64,000 nt of DNA, taken from assembly GCA_963662815.2 (NCBI GenBank), contig CAXXWA010000020.1:1-64000 (forward strand), in the 5' to 3' direction. The position numbers and the translations under genes were made by a program. The stretch comes from JAPPHA01 sp963662815 (GTDB taxonomy: Bacteria > Pseudomonadota > Alphaproteobacteria > Rhodobacterales > Rhodobacteraceae). This document shows positions 10,182 through 18,997 of this stretch, one piece after another. Numbering within the stretch: position 1 is the stretch's first letter; each line of letters starts with the position of its first letter. The notes below the pieces were generated by a model that saw nothing but the letters and a program-made list of their open reading frames with translations, searched no databases and was not told the DNA's origin.

Positions 10182-11464
10182 CTCCGGTGCCGAACGATCC
10201 ATTCCTCGAGTCTCCCGCGGACGTCGTCCGCAAGTTCGGCATCTTCGATTTCCTCGACGGCCTCGGCCAGGAAGGCGAGTACGAGCATGCTCTCGGCTTC
10301 GTCCCGCGGAATGCCGCGCGCCATGAGGTAGAACAGCGCATCCGGATCGAGCGCACCGCAGGTGGATCCGTGCGAGCACGCCACATCGTCGGCGTAGATC
10401 TCGAGTTCCGGCTTCGCCATGAACTGGCTGTCCTCGTCCAGCAGCAGGCCCTGGCTGATCTGGTAGCCGTCGGTCTTCTGGGCGCCTTCCTTTACAAGAA
10501 TCTTTCCCTGAAACACGCCCTTCGCGCCGTTTCGCAGGACCTTCTTGAACACCTGCCTGCTTTCGCAGCCTTCGGCTCCGTGCGTCACGAAAACCGTGTC
10601 GTCGTGCAAAAACTCGCCGTCTCCGACCACAGCTCCGGCCACGGTCGCCCGGGCGCCGTCTCCGGTCATGTCGACGACCGTCTCGTTCCGGGTCAGCGCG
10701 CCGTTCGAGGTCATCGTGAAGCTCTTCATGTGGCTCGACGCGGCGAGCCGCGCAAAGACATGCGCCGCCGTAAGACGCTGGTGGTCCCTCCCCTGGACGC
10801 GAACATGGTTGAACACCGCGCCCTTGGCGACATCGACTTCCATAACGATGTTCATCCGCGCGGCGCCGGGTCCGTTTTCGAGGAGAGTGAGCGCGCCGCC
10901 CTCGAGAATGCCGGCGACCACATGCACCGTTGCATCGGCGTCGTCGCGCTCCCTGAGATAAGTAAGGCAGACCGGTTTCGGCACGCGGCCCGTCGCGCGC
11001 AGGACGAAACCGTCCTTCGCCAGCGCCGTATTGAGTGCCGCGAGCGGACGGGCAACCGGATCATGTCCCGCGGCTTCCAGTCGGCCGTAGAGCGCCGATG
11101 CCCAGTGGATGTCCGCGCTCATCGCCTCTTGAAGCGGAAGAATCTCCAGGTGCTCCGCCGCCGGCCGGTCCGACAGGTCCGGCCTGAACGCGCCGTCGAC
11201 GAACACCAGCCGCGTGCAGTCGGTGCTGCTGAATGCCATGCGCACGTCGTCGCCTAGCAAATCCGCACTGCCAGGGTCCGGACGCACCAGCCTCTCGGGG
11301 TCCGTGAATCTCCAGTACTCGTCGCGACGTGCCGGCATACCCATCCTGCGGAGCCGCGAGAGAGCCGCGGACCTCGCGTCTCTCGACCATCCCGACCCGC
11401 CGAGAGCTTCGGCGGCCGCAAGGCGCGCGTCTAGCGCCTCCGCAACTGACCTCGCCTGAGCCAT
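10178..11464 (-). CDS. sufD: SufD, Fe-S cluster assembly scaffold subunit
   Basis: A 428-residue subunit of the SufBC2D scaffold, where Fe-S clusters are built using electrons and sulfur delivered by SufS. The C-terminal half has the right-handed beta-helix pattern of SufB/SufD and the family end motif: CSHGSTCGALDPDALFYL (split as CSHGSTCG and DPDALFYLMARG) near residue 365, containing the conserved SHG histidine. It starts one base after sufC's stop codon region (11465) and overlaps the next membrane-protein gene by four bases. Length normal. Confidence 0.96.
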   Translation of the reverse strand: MAQARSVAEALDARLAAAEALGGSGWSRDARSAALSRLRRMGMPARRDEYWRFTDPERLVRPDPGSADLLGDDVRMAFSSTDCTRLVFVDGAFRPDLSDRPAAEHLEILPLQEAMSADIHWASALYGRLEAAGHDPVARPLAALNTALAKDGFVLRATGRVPKPVCLTYLRERDDADATVHVVAGILEGGALTLLENGPGAARMNIVMEVDVAKGAVFNHVRVQGRDHQRLTAAHVFARLAASSHMKSFTMTSNGALTRNETVVDMTGDGARATVAGAVVGDGEFLHDDTVFVTHGAEGCESRQVFKKVLRNGAKGVFQGKILVKEGAQKTDGYQISQGLLLDEDSQFMAKPELEIYADDVACSHGSTCGALDPDALFYLMARGIPRDEAESMLVLAFLAEAVEEIEDAELADDVRGRLEEWIVRHRR

Positions 11465-12220
11465 CTACGCGACCTTCTTCAGCAATTCGACGTAACCGTT
11501 CGTTTCGACTTCCAGCGCGAGACCGGCGCCGCCGGACTCAATGATCCGTCCATCGGCCATGACATGGACGACATCCGGCACGACATGATTGAGAAGCCGC
11601 TGGTAGTGCGTGATGACCAGAAACGCGCGGTCGTCAGCGCGCATGATGTTGACACCCTCGGCCACGAGTTTCAAGGCGTCGATGTCGAGACCGGAGTCGG
11701 TTTCGTCCAGGACACACAGGCACGGCTCCAGGATGGCCAGCTGAAGGATCTCGTTGCGCTTCTTTTCGCCGCCGGAGAACCCCGTGTTCAGGGGCCGCTT
11801 GAGCATCTCCATGCCTATTTCAAGCTGCTTCGCCCTGGCGCGCACCAGTTTCAGGAAGTCCGCGGCCGACAGTTCGGCTTCGCCTCTCGCCTTCCGGATG
11901 GCGTTCAACGCAGTCCTGAGAAACGTCATGTTGCCCACTCCCGGAATCTCGACCGGGTACTGGAAAGCGAGAAACAGGCCCGCAACCGCGCGTTCATCCG
12001 GCTCAAGTTCGAGCAGGTCCTCGCCGCGGAAGCGAATCGACCCCTGCGTCACGACGTAACCCTCGCGCCCGGCGAGAACATAGGAAAGCGTTGACTTTCC
12101 GGACCCGTTGGGTCCCATGATGGCGTGTATTGACCCGGCCTCGACAGAGAGGTCTACGCCCTTGAGAATCGGCGTCTTCTCTTCTTCAAGTTCAACATGC
12201 AAATTCTTGATTTCAAGCAT
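11465..12220 (-). CDS. sufC: SufC, Fe-S assembly ATPase
   Basis: A 251-residue ABC-type ATPase of the SufBC2D complex. The start MLEIKNLHVEL at 12220 has AGGA 6-8 bases upstream; a longer Arg-rich extension in frame is not credible. Walker A (GPNGSGKST), signature (FSGGEKKRNE) and Walker B/D-loop (CVLDETDSGLDIDAL) are intact, with the Suf-specific GEKKRNE variant. The gene begins directly after the 78-codon membrane gene and is followed immediately by sufD. Confidence 0.97.
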   Translation of the reverse strand: MLEIKNLHVELEEEKTPILKGVDLSVEAGSIHAIMGPNGSGKSTLSYVLAGREGYVVTQGSIRFRGEDLLELEPDERAVAGLFLAFQYPVEIPGVGNMTFLRTALNAIRKARGEAELSAADFLKLVRARAKQLEIGMEMLKRPLNTGFSGGEKKRNEILQLAILEPCLCVLDETDSGLDIDALKLVAEGVNIMRADDRAFLVITHYQRLLNHVVPDVVHVMADGRIIESGGAGLALEVETNGYVELLKKVA

Positions 12221-12221
12221 T

Positions 12222-12458
12222 TTAGTCCTGTTTCTCCTTTCGCTTTCCCTGTCTGCCCCGGCCCTTCGCCGACGATCCGTGTCTTGGCCTCGCGTACTTT
12301 GCCACCAGCGTGAAGAGAAGCCCGGCAAACACCCCCATGAGAACGGAAAAACCGATGTTCGGCACCAGGGAGCCGCCCATCCCTGTCGTCCAGCCTATGA
12401 AGAAGACCACGCCCGCCGTGGTGACGCCGTAGATTGCGGCCTGCCGGTAGCCCGTCAA
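12222..12458 (-). CDS. Small two-helix membrane protein between sufB and sufC
   Basis: A 78-residue protein with two hydrophobic helices (about residues 8-27 and 33-54) and a Lys/Arg-rich tail (GRGRQGKRKEKQD). Its start overlaps the sufB stop by four bases and it ends one base before sufC, so it is clearly co-translated with the operon. Small hypothetical genes at this position recur in alphaproteobacterial suf operons. Function unknown; the positive-inside tail and location suggest a membrane-anchored accessory factor, which is inference. Confidence 0.75.
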   Translation of the reverse strand: MTGYRQAAIYGVTTAGVVFFIGWTTGMGGSLVPNIGFSVLMGVFAGLLFTLVAKYARPRHGSSAKGRGRQGKRKEKQD

Positions 12459-13972
12459 CCGACCGAACCCTCGAGGCTGATCGCCACGAGTTGCTGAGCT
12501 TCCATGGCGAATTCCATCGGCAGCGCCTGCAGGACCTCCTTGCAGAAGCCGTTGACCACGAGCGCGACGGCCTCCTCCTCGCCGATGCCTCTCTGCCGGC
12601 AGTAGAAGAGCTGATCGTCATCCACCTTGGAGGTGGTGGCTTCGTGCTCGACCCGCGACGAATTGTTCCTGACCTCGATGTAGGGCACGGTATGGGCGCC
12701 GCACGTGCCGCCGATCAGCAGCGAGTCGCACTGCGTGTGATTCCGGCTGTTCCGCGCGCGAGGATGCATCGAGACCAGGCCACGGTAGGTGTTTTGCGCC
12801 CTTCCCGCCGAGATGCCCTTGGAAACGATCCTCGAGCGGGTGTTCCGCCCGAGATGCATCATCTTGGTACCTGTGTCCGCCTGCTGGAAGTTGTTGGCGA
12901 TGGCGATCGAATAGAACTCTCCCTGGCTCTCCGCGCCGCGCAGGATGCAGCTCGGATACTTCCAAGTCACCGCCGATCCGGTCTCGACCTGGGTCCACAT
13001 GACCTTGGACCTGTCTCCCCGGCAGTCTGCGCGCTTGGTGACGAAGTTGTAGATGCCGCCCTTGCCGTGCTCGTCGCCGGGATACCAGTTCTGCACCGTC
13101 GAATACTTGATCTCGGCGTCCTCCTCGGCGATCAGCTCCACCACGGCGGCATGCAACTGATTGGTGTCGCGCTGCGGCGCGGTGCAGCCCTCGAGATACG
13201 ATACGTAGGATCCTCGGTCGGCGATGATCAGTGTCCGCTCGAACTGTCCCGTGTTCTCGGCGTTGATCCGGAAGTAGGTGCTGAGTTCCATCGGGCAACG
13301 CACGCCGGGCGGTATGTAGACGAAAGATCCGTCCGAAAAGACCGCGGAATTGAGGGTTGCGTAGAAGTTGTCGGATGGAGGAACCACCGAACCGAGGTAC
13401 TTCCGGACGAGATCCGGGTGTTCCGCGATCGCTTCCGAGATTGAACAGAATATGACGCCGTCCTTCTTGAGTTCCGCCTGGAACGTCGTTCCGACCGAGA
13501 CCGAATCGAACACTGCGTCGACGGCGACGCGCCTTCCGTCCGCCGGAACCTCGCCGGCCCCTGAAACGCCGGCAAGGATCATCTGCTCCTTCAGCGGAAT
13601 GCCGAGCTTCTCGTAGGTCTCCAGCAGTTTCGGGTCGACTTCATCAAGCGACGCGGGGCGAGACTCTGCCATCGATTTCGGCTGCGCGTAGTAGTACTGC
13701 TCCTGGAAGTCGATCTCCGGATAGTGAACCATGGCCCATTTCGGCTCCTTCATGTTCAGCCATCGCCGATACGCGCCGAGGCGCCAGTCAAGCATCCAGT
13801 CCGGTTCCTCGTTCCGCCCCGAGATATGCCGAACGATGTCTTCTTCGAGACCCTTCGGCGCGTACTCCATCTCGATTTCCGTGGAAAAGCCGTACTTGTA
13901 GGCGCCGCCGACGGAACGGACTGTATCCACTGTTTCCTGGTCAACGCCTTCCCTTGCCGTGAATTCGTCCAT
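12455..13972 (-). CDS. sufB: SufB, Fe-S cluster assembly scaffold subunit
   Basis: A 505-residue scaffold core of SufBC2D. The start MDEFTAREGVDQ at 13972 follows GGAG; the longer frame runs into the upstream desulfurase gene. Recognisable SufB text includes KYGFSTEIE near residue 25, EEPDWMLDWRL near residue 50, and the C-terminal EHEATTSKVDDDQLFYC with conserved Glu/Cys residues. It lies 28 bp after the NifS-type gene, and its stop overlaps the start of the small membrane gene. Length is typical (about 470-510). Confidence 0.97.
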   Translation of the reverse strand: MDEFTAREGVDQETVDTVRSVGGAYKYGFSTEIEMEYAPKGLEEDIVRHISGRNEEPDWMLDWRLGAYRRWLNMKEPKWAMVHYPEIDFQEQYYYAQPKSMAESRPASLDEVDPKLLETYEKLGIPLKEQMILAGVSGAGEVPADGRRVAVDAVFDSVSVGTTFQAELKKDGVIFCSISEAIAEHPDLVRKYLGSVVPPSDNFYATLNSAVFSDGSFVYIPPGVRCPMELSTYFRINAENTGQFERTLIIADRGSYVSYLEGCTAPQRDTNQLHAAVVELIAEEDAEIKYSTVQNWYPGDEHGKGGIYNFVTKRADCRGDRSKVMWTQVETGSAVTWKYPSCILRGAESQGEFYSIAIANNFQQADTGTKMMHLGRNTRSRIVSKGISAGRAQNTYRGLVSMHPRARNSRNHTQCDSLLIGGTCGAHTVPYIEVRNNSSRVEHEATTSKVDDDQLFYCRQRGIGEEEAVALVVNGFCKEVLQALPMEFAMEAQQLVAISLEGSVG

Positions 13973-14000
13973 CGCAATCTCCAAATTGTCCGGCCGGTTG

Positions 14001-15044
14001 TCAGGCGGCCCTTGCCCGGTACCTGCGTCCGGCAGCGATCCACTCCTCCGCGAACGCAATCATGTCGGCCTCCAGGGTGGCCGGTCCCGCGGAAACGCGG
14101 ACGGCCGACGCCACCGTAGCGGGATCGTGGCCCATTGACCTGAGCGCCCTGCTTCCCGCGACCTTCCCCGAGCTGCAGGCGGAACCGGAAGATATCGAGA
14201 ATCCGCGGAGGTCCATCTGCATGGTCTGGGTCTCGCCGCTCCAGCCGGGATAGGCGAAACAGCTCGTATTGGGAAGACGGCAACTGTTCCGCCCGAAAAA
14301 AACAGTCCCCGGTGCCTCCGTTTCGAGTCGCGCCTCGAGGTCGTCCCTGAGACGCGCCAGCTCGTCCCAAAGTCCGTTCCGGACGTCTCGGGCCGCGGCC
14401 GCGGCCGCGGCGCCGAATCCGGCGATGCCGATCACGTTCTCGGTCCCCGCGCGCCGTCCGGACTCCTGGCCGCCGCCGCGAATGCGCGGAGTCAGGTCCA
14501 ATCCGTCCCTGACGACGAGGGCGCCTGCGCCCTTCGGACCTCCGATCTTGTGGGCGGAGATGATCGCCTGATCGATGCCGCTCGAGGCGAAGTCGCACGC
14601 GATCTTGCCGAAGGCCTGGGCGAAGTCCGAGACTGCGAGCCCTTTAGGAAGGCGCTGCAGAACCCCGGTCTCCCCGCTTGCCGCCTGGAGCGCCGAATCC
14701 CGCGGCGCCAGGATCTCGACCCGACCGTCCGAGTCGGCCAGAACGGAGGAATCCGCCCATGCGAGGATGCAGTCATGCTCGATTTCCGCGCAGGCGATTC
14801 GCCGGGAGGACATCGCTAGCGCCGCCGCTTCCGTCGCGCCGGACGTGAACGTGACCTCCGACGGTTCGGCGCCGAACGCATCCGCAACCTCGACCCGCGC
14901 CCTTTCCACGATCGCCCGGGCGGCGCGTCCTTCCGCGTGGACTGATGAAGGGTTTCCGAGACACTCCATGGCGTCGTGCATCGCGGCGCGCGCTTCGGGC
15001 CGCAACGGCGCCGTCGCGTTCCAATCCAGGTAGACGCGGGTCAC
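14001..15044 (-). CDS. Cysteine desulfurase, IscS/NifS group
   Basis: A 347-residue PLP-dependent desulfurase. The GTG start at 15044 overlaps the regulator's stop as GTGA, giving MTRVYLDWNATAPLRP, the standard N-terminus; the longer in-frame extension is rejected. The PLP lysine lies in ISAHKIGGPKGAG near residue 200 and the catalytic cysteine in the SSGSACSSGK loop near residue 310, the flexible group I loop. Group I enzymes are usually partners of IscU; none is present here, and the gene instead opens a suf operon that also contains group II SufS. This double-desulfurase arrangement is common in Rhodobacterales suf operons. Confidence 0.93.
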   Translation of the reverse strand: MTRVYLDWNATAPLRPEARAAMHDAMECLGNPSSVHAEGRAARAIVERARVEVADAFGAEPSEVTFTSGATEAAALAMSSRRIACAEIEHDCILAWADSSVLADSDGRVEILAPRDSALQAASGETGVLQRLPKGLAVSDFAQAFGKIACDFASSGIDQAIISAHKIGGPKGAGALVVRDGLDLTPRIRGGGQESGRRAGTENVIGIAGFGAAAAAAARDVRNGLWDELARLRDDLEARLETEAPGTVFFGRNSCRLPNTSCFAYPGWSGETQTMQMDLRGFSISSGSACSSGKVAGSRALRSMGHDPATVASAVRVSAGPATLEADMIAFAEEWIAAGRRYRARAA

Positions 15045-15502
15045 TGGTCTTCCTGCACGATTTGGAAGAGGTTCGGCACGGCCGGACACGGCGCAAGCTG
15101 GTTGGTCGTTATGTCGCTGAGGCGTGTCTGGTGCAGAAACACGTAGACCTGCGCCGAAAGCGATTCCCACAACCGGTTGGTCAGCGACTGCGCGCGCGTT
15201 CCCGACATCGCTCCGGACTGGCCCGCGCCCGTTGCGAGCGCGTCCATGACTTCGTCGACGGCGGACAGGACTTCGGAAACCCTGATCGACTCGCTGGACC
15301 GGGCGAGTCGGTAGCCGCCTCCGGACCCCCTTACGGACTTGACGATTCCCGCCCTCCTCAGCTTTACGAACAGCTGTTCGAGATAGGACAGCGAAATGTT
15401 CTGGCGTTCCGATATCTCGGAGAGAGACACCGCGCTCCCCGATTCGGAGGCTAAATCGACGAGAGCGATCATCGCGTATCTGCCCCTGGTGCTGAGCTTC
15501 AT
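15041..15502 (-). CDS. Rrf2 family regulator, IscR-like, lacking the usual Fe-S cysteines
   Basis: A 153-residue winged-helix regulator; the start MKLSTRGRYAMIALVDLA is the canonical IscR N-terminus. Residues 25-65 hold the DNA-binding wing (SYLEQLF, VRGSGGGYRLAR). In Escherichia coli IscR three cysteines and a histidine bind a [2Fe-2S] cluster around residues 92-107. Here the matching stretch (about 88-112, ATGAGQSGAMSGTRAQSLTN) has no cysteine or histidine. The only cysteine is Cys139 near the C-terminus. Atypical cysteine-poor IscR proteins have been described in Rhodobacter, so this may sense by another ligand set or act without a cluster. It is the first gene of the suf operon and presumably autoregulates it. 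Confidence 0.9.
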   Translation of the reverse strand: MKLSTRGRYAMIALVDLASESGSAVSLSEISERQNISLSYLEQLFVKLRRAGIVKSVRGSGGGYRLARSSESIRVSEVLSAVDEVMDALATGAGQSGAMSGTRAQSLTNRLWESLSAQVYVFLHQTRLSDITTNQLAPCPAVPNLFQIVQEDQ

Positions 15503-15585
15503 TTTGCGCCCCTGTCGGGCGAGGTTGACGCCCGTTTCCGAAGGTTCTAACAGGCGAGGCTTCAAGGGCCGCCCATGCCCGTCAC

Positions 15586-15602
15586 TTTAGAATCATTCTA
15601 AT
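15586..15602. promoter_or_regulatory. Iron-control-element-like palindrome (putative Irr box) before suf
   Basis: TTTAGAATCATTCTAAT contains a perfect 7-1-7 inverted repeat and matches the alphaproteobacterial ICE/Irr box consensus TTTAGAA-N3-TTCTAAA at every fixed position but the last. It lies 84 bp upstream of the Rrf2 regulator start and 65 bp upstream of the divergent hydrolase start. Iron-dependent Irr control of suf operons is known in related bacteria; binding here is inferred from the motif. Confidence 0.65.
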
Positions 15603-15666
15603 TTGTCGGCGCGCGACCGTCAACAGGCACCACGGCCCCCGCGTCGGCGAAGCCCCGGAGAATTCT

Positions 15667-16320
15667 ATGCCGGAAGTAATCTTTCCAGGCCCGGAAGGCC
15701 GACTCGAAGGCCGCTATCATCCGCAGATCAAGAAGGACAGCCCGCTCGCCATCGTGCTTCACCCGCACCCGAAATTCGGGGGGACGATGAACAACAAGGT
15801 GGTCTACAATCTCCACTACGCGTTCCACAGGATGGGATTCACCGTTCTGCGGTTCAACTTCAGAGGGGTCGGCCGGTCCCAGGGCGAGTACGACGAGGGA
15901 ATCGGCGAGCTCTCGGACGCGGCGTCTGCGCTCGACTATCTTCAGGCTCTGAATCCGAACGCCAAGCACTGCTGGGTCGCGGGCTTCTCGTTCGGCGCCT
16001 GGATTGGCATGCAGTTGCTGATGCGGCGGCCGGAGGTGTCCGGATTCGTTTCGGTGGCGCCTCCTGCAAACTTGTACGACTTCACGTTCCTCGCGCCCTG
16101 CCCCTCTTCAGGGCTGATCGTCAACGGTTCCGACGACAGCGTCGCGCCGCCCGAGGACACGGATGAAATGGTCCGCCGGCTCCATGACCAGAAGGGCATC
16201 ACGATTACCCATGAAGTCATCAGCGGCGCCGGCCACTTCTTCGAGAAGGAGCACATGGAAACGCTTGTCGCCAGCGTCGACGCCTACGTCCGCCGCAGGC
16301 TGACGGAAAACACGCGCTGA
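15667..16320 (+). CDS. Alpha/beta hydrolase of the small cytosolic esterase-like type
   Basis: A 217-residue hydrolase. The nucleophile elbow GFSFGA is near residue 107, an acid candidate lies in NGSDDSVAPPEDTDE near residue 160, and the catalytic histidine in GAGHFFEKE near residue 195. The N-terminus MPEVIFPGPEGRLEGRY is characteristic of the uncharacterised hydrolase family found beside suf operons in many Alphaproteobacteria. No signal peptide. It is divergent from the Rrf2 regulator and may share its control region. It converges with anmK, 13 bp apart. Substrate unknown. Confidence 0.88.
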   Translation: MPEVIFPGPEGRLEGRYHPQIKKDSPLAIVLHPHPKFGGTMNNKVVYNLHYAFHRMGFTVLRFNFRGVGRSQGEYDEGIGELSDAASALDYLQALNPNAKHCWVAGFSFGAWIGMQLLMRRPEVSGFVSVAPPANLYDFTFLAPCPSSGLIVNGSDDSVAPPEDTDEMVRRLHDQKGITITHEVISGAGHFFEKEHMETLVASVDAYVRRRLTENTR

Positions 16321-16333
16321 CCGGAGATCGCCG

Positions 16334-17461
16334 TCAGGCCGGCTCCGGCGGCGCGCTGATCCTTCCGCCCCGCGTCGGGACCCGGCATCCCGTCGTCGAC
16401 GGCATCGAAAGCGGCAGCCCGCGCAGGGTCCTGACCGCGAGGTAGGCGAAGGCCTGCGCCTCAAGCATGTCCGCGTCCAGCCCAATGCACGACACCGGCA
16501 GAACCGGGGAACCGAGACGCGCGCCGAGTTCCCCCATGATCGCGGCGTTGCGGCAACCGCCCCCGGAGACCAGCCACTTGCGGGGCTGCTGCGGCAGGAA
16601 CGCTTCCGCTGCGGCGACGCTCGCCGCGGTCAGCGCGGCAAGCGTCGCGGCAGCGTCGGCGTCGGTCAACTGGGCGACTTGCGCCAGCACATCCAAGAAG
16701 TCGTTGCGGTCAAGTGTCTTGGGCGGCGGCCGCTGGAAATAGGGCTTGCCCAGAACCGCATCGATGACTGACTGCCGCGGCGTCCCCGACGCCGCAAGCG
16801 ACCCGTCCAGGTCGATCGACTCGCCGCGGCGCCGCAGCATCAGGTCGTCGATGAGCGCGTTTCCCGGTCCGGTGTCGAAAGCGATGAGCGCATCGGGTTC
16901 GCCGGGTCGCACCTTTCCGGGATCGACGTAGGAGAGGTTGCCGACGCCGCCCAAATTCAGGAACGCGACCGGATCCGCCTCGCCTGCCCTCCCGGCGCAT
17001 GCGAAGTGAAACAGGGGCGCGAGTGGTGCGCCCTGGCCGCCTGCAGCCATGTCGCGCGAGCGAAAGTCCCAGACCACCATGCAATCAGCCTTGCGGGCGA
17101 GCGTCTCCCCATCGCCGATCTGGTGCGTGCGCCCTGTCGCCGGGTCGTGCGAGAGGGTTTGCCCGTGGAATCCGACGACATCGAACCCGCGAAACTTCGC
17201 AATGACATCGGCATGCGCCGTGCGAACCGCGCGTTCCGCCCGTTCGAGGACGAGCTGGTCGTCATCGGGCCACAGGCCCTGCGCGGCCGAAATCGCCGCC
17301 CGCTCGTCGGGCGTGTAGGGACGGTACGCATGGGGACCGAACTCAAGCAGGCGCACTCCGTCCGTGCGGAGCATCGCCGCATCGACCCCGTCCATGGAAG
17401 TGCCCGACATGCACCCGAGAGCCCAGACCGGGCCGGTCGAGATCGTCCCCGTCCCTTTCAC
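16334..17461 (-). CDS. anmK: Anhydro-N-acetylmuramic acid kinase
   Basis: A 375-residue cytosolic kinase that opens and phosphorylates 1,6-anhydro-MurNAc to MurNAc-6-phosphate in peptidoglycan recycling. The sugar-kinase phosphate loop appears as GCMSGTSMDGVDAA near residue 17; other family segments include LNLGGVGNLSY near residue 185 and the ATP-site VSGGGCRNAAIM near residue 295. A GTG start at 17461 is chosen because it gives a normal length and leaves 55 bp to the divergent tyrS; earlier in-frame codons run antisense into tyrS. The anmK-tyrS divergent pair is common in Rhodobacterales. Confidence 0.93.
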   Translation of the reverse strand: MKGTGTISTGPVWALGCMSGTSMDGVDAAMLRTDGVRLLEFGPHAYRPYTPDERAAISAAQGLWPDDDQLVLERAERAVRTAHADVIAKFRGFDVVGFHGQTLSHDPATGRTHQIGDGETLARKADCMVVWDFRSRDMAAGGQGAPLAPLFHFACAGRAGEADPVAFLNLGGVGNLSYVDPGKVRPGEPDALIAFDTGPGNALIDDLMLRRRGESIDLDGSLAASGTPRQSVIDAVLGKPYFQRPPPKTLDRNDFLDVLAQVAQLTDADAAATLAALTAASVAAAEAFLPQQPRKWLVSGGGCRNAAIMGELGARLGSPVLPVSCIGLDADMLEAQAFAYLAVRTLRGLPLSMPSTTGCRVPTRGGRISAPPEPA

Positions 17462-17516
17462 TGCCAACCGCCTTCGTCTATAGGTCGTCAGATGCGCCTG
17501 CAGGGGACAGTAACCG

Positions 17517-18839
17517 TTGACGAATTTCAAGCCCAGATCTGAATTCCTGAACGTCATGCAGGCGCGCGGATTCCTGCAGGACTGCACGGATCTGGAGGGA
17601 CTCGACCTCCTGCTCCGCAAGCAGACGGTGCCGGCCTACATCGGTTTCGACGCCACTGCCGACAGCCTGCATGTCGGTTCGCTCATCCAGATCATGATGC
17701 TGCGCTGGCTTCAGCGAACCGGCCACCGACCGATCGTGCTCATGGGCGGGGGGACCACGAAGATCGGGGATCCTTCCGGGAAGGACGAAACCAGAAAGCT
17801 TCTCTCGCACGGGGACATCGACCGCAACATACTCGGAATCCGGAAGATTTTCGAAGGCTACCTTGACTTCAGGGAGTCTCTGACAGCTGCGGCCATCCTC
17901 AACAACGCCGACTGGCTCGACGGGCTGAACTACGTCGAGTTCCTGAGGGACTTCGGCCGCCACTTCACGGTCAACAGGATGCTGACGTTCGACTCCGTGC
18001 GAAGCCGCCTCGACCGGGAACAGCCGCTCTCGTTCATCGAGTTCAACTACATGCTTCTTCAGGCATATGATTTCATGGAGCTCAACAGCCGCCTCGGCTG
18101 CATGCTGCAGATGGGCGGGTCAGACCAGTGGGGCAACATCGTGAACGGCGTCGATCTGACCCGCCGCGTCAACCGCACGGTTGTCTACGGGCTGACGTCG
18201 CTCCTACTCACAAGGGCCGACGGTTCGAAAATGGGCAAGACCGCGTCCGGGGCCGTCTGGCTCAGCCGGGACAGGATCTCCCCCTTCGACTTCTGGCAGT
18301 ACTGGCGCAACACGGCCGACGCCGATACGGGAAGGTTTCTCCGCCTGTTCACGGAACTCGAACTCGACGAGTGCGACCGGCTGGCGGATCTCGGCGGCTC
18401 GGAGATAAATCACGCCAAGACAAGGCTTGCGGACGAGGTGACGGCGCTCGCCTTCGGCAGGCTCGCCGCGGAAGAAGCGAGGAAGGCAGCCCACGATGTG
18501 TTCGGCACGGACCACGCCAGTGAATCCAGCAACACCGCGGCAGGGTCCGGGACGACGGGCAAGCTGCCGAAAGTGACGATTCCGATCTCGGAACTGGATG
18601 CAACCGGCATTTCCGTCGTCCAGCTGTTCGTGCGGTCCGGGCTTTCCGGGTCTGGCAAGGAAGCGCGGCGCCTTGTTCAGGGCGGCGGCGCCAGGGTGGA
18701 CGACCGCCCGGTAACGGACGTCGGCCAGAAGGTCGACCGCAACCGGCTCTTGGAAGGAATCCGGCTGTCAGCAGGCAGGAAGCGGCACGTTCTTGTCACG
18801 ACCGCGCAATCCGCGCCCGCCAAGGAAGGCACGGGTTGA
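17517..18839 (+). CDS. tyrS: Tyrosyl-tRNA synthetase
   Basis: A 440-residue class I synthetase that charges tRNA-Tyr. The HIGH-like motif reads LHVGSL near residue 50 and the KMSKS-like loop GSKMGKT near residue 237; a C-terminal S4-type RNA-binding segment (SGKEARRLVQGGGARVDD, split at GSGKEARRLV and GGGARVDDRPV) occupies about residues 380-425. The start is taken as TTG at 17517, with GGGGA about 10 bases upstream, because the next in-frame ATG would remove the conserved N-terminus. The C-terminal tail is slightly longer than usual. Confidence 0.96.
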   Translation: MTNFKPRSEFLNVMQARGFLQDCTDLEGLDLLLRKQTVPAYIGFDATADSLHVGSLIQIMMLRWLQRTGHRPIVLMGGGTTKIGDPSGKDETRKLLSHGDIDRNILGIRKIFEGYLDFRESLTAAAILNNADWLDGLNYVEFLRDFGRHFTVNRMLTFDSVRSRLDREQPLSFIEFNYMLLQAYDFMELNSRLGCMLQMGGSDQWGNIVNGVDLTRRVNRTVVYGLTSLLLTRADGSKMGKTASGAVWLSRDRISPFDFWQYWRNTADADTGRFLRLFTELELDECDRLADLGGSEINHAKTRLADEVTALAFGRLAAEEARKAAHDVFGTDHASESSNTAAGSGTTGKLPKVTIPISELDATGISVVQLFVRSGLSGSGKEARRLVQGGGARVDDRPVTDVGQKVDRNRLLEGIRLSAGRKRHVLVTTAQSAPAKEGTG

Positions 18840-18843
18840 CGTC

Positions 18844-18858
18844 CCTTCGCGGCGAAGG
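18844..18858 (+). terminator. Short hairpin after tyrS
   Basis: CCTTCG-CGG-CGAAGG, a perfect 6-bp stem five bases after the tyrS stop. No T-run, so terminator activity is uncertain. Confidence 0.3.
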
Positions 18859-18997
18859 CCGCGCTCCGATCCATCGCACGACCGCGCGCTTGCCCCCGCG
18901 CGAGCGCTCCGCAGGCGATTCCCCGCCGAACGGCAGTTGCAGAATGATCCCTGCGGATGCGGGTGGAACGAGCTTCGCAAGGCGCGTTCTGTACGTG

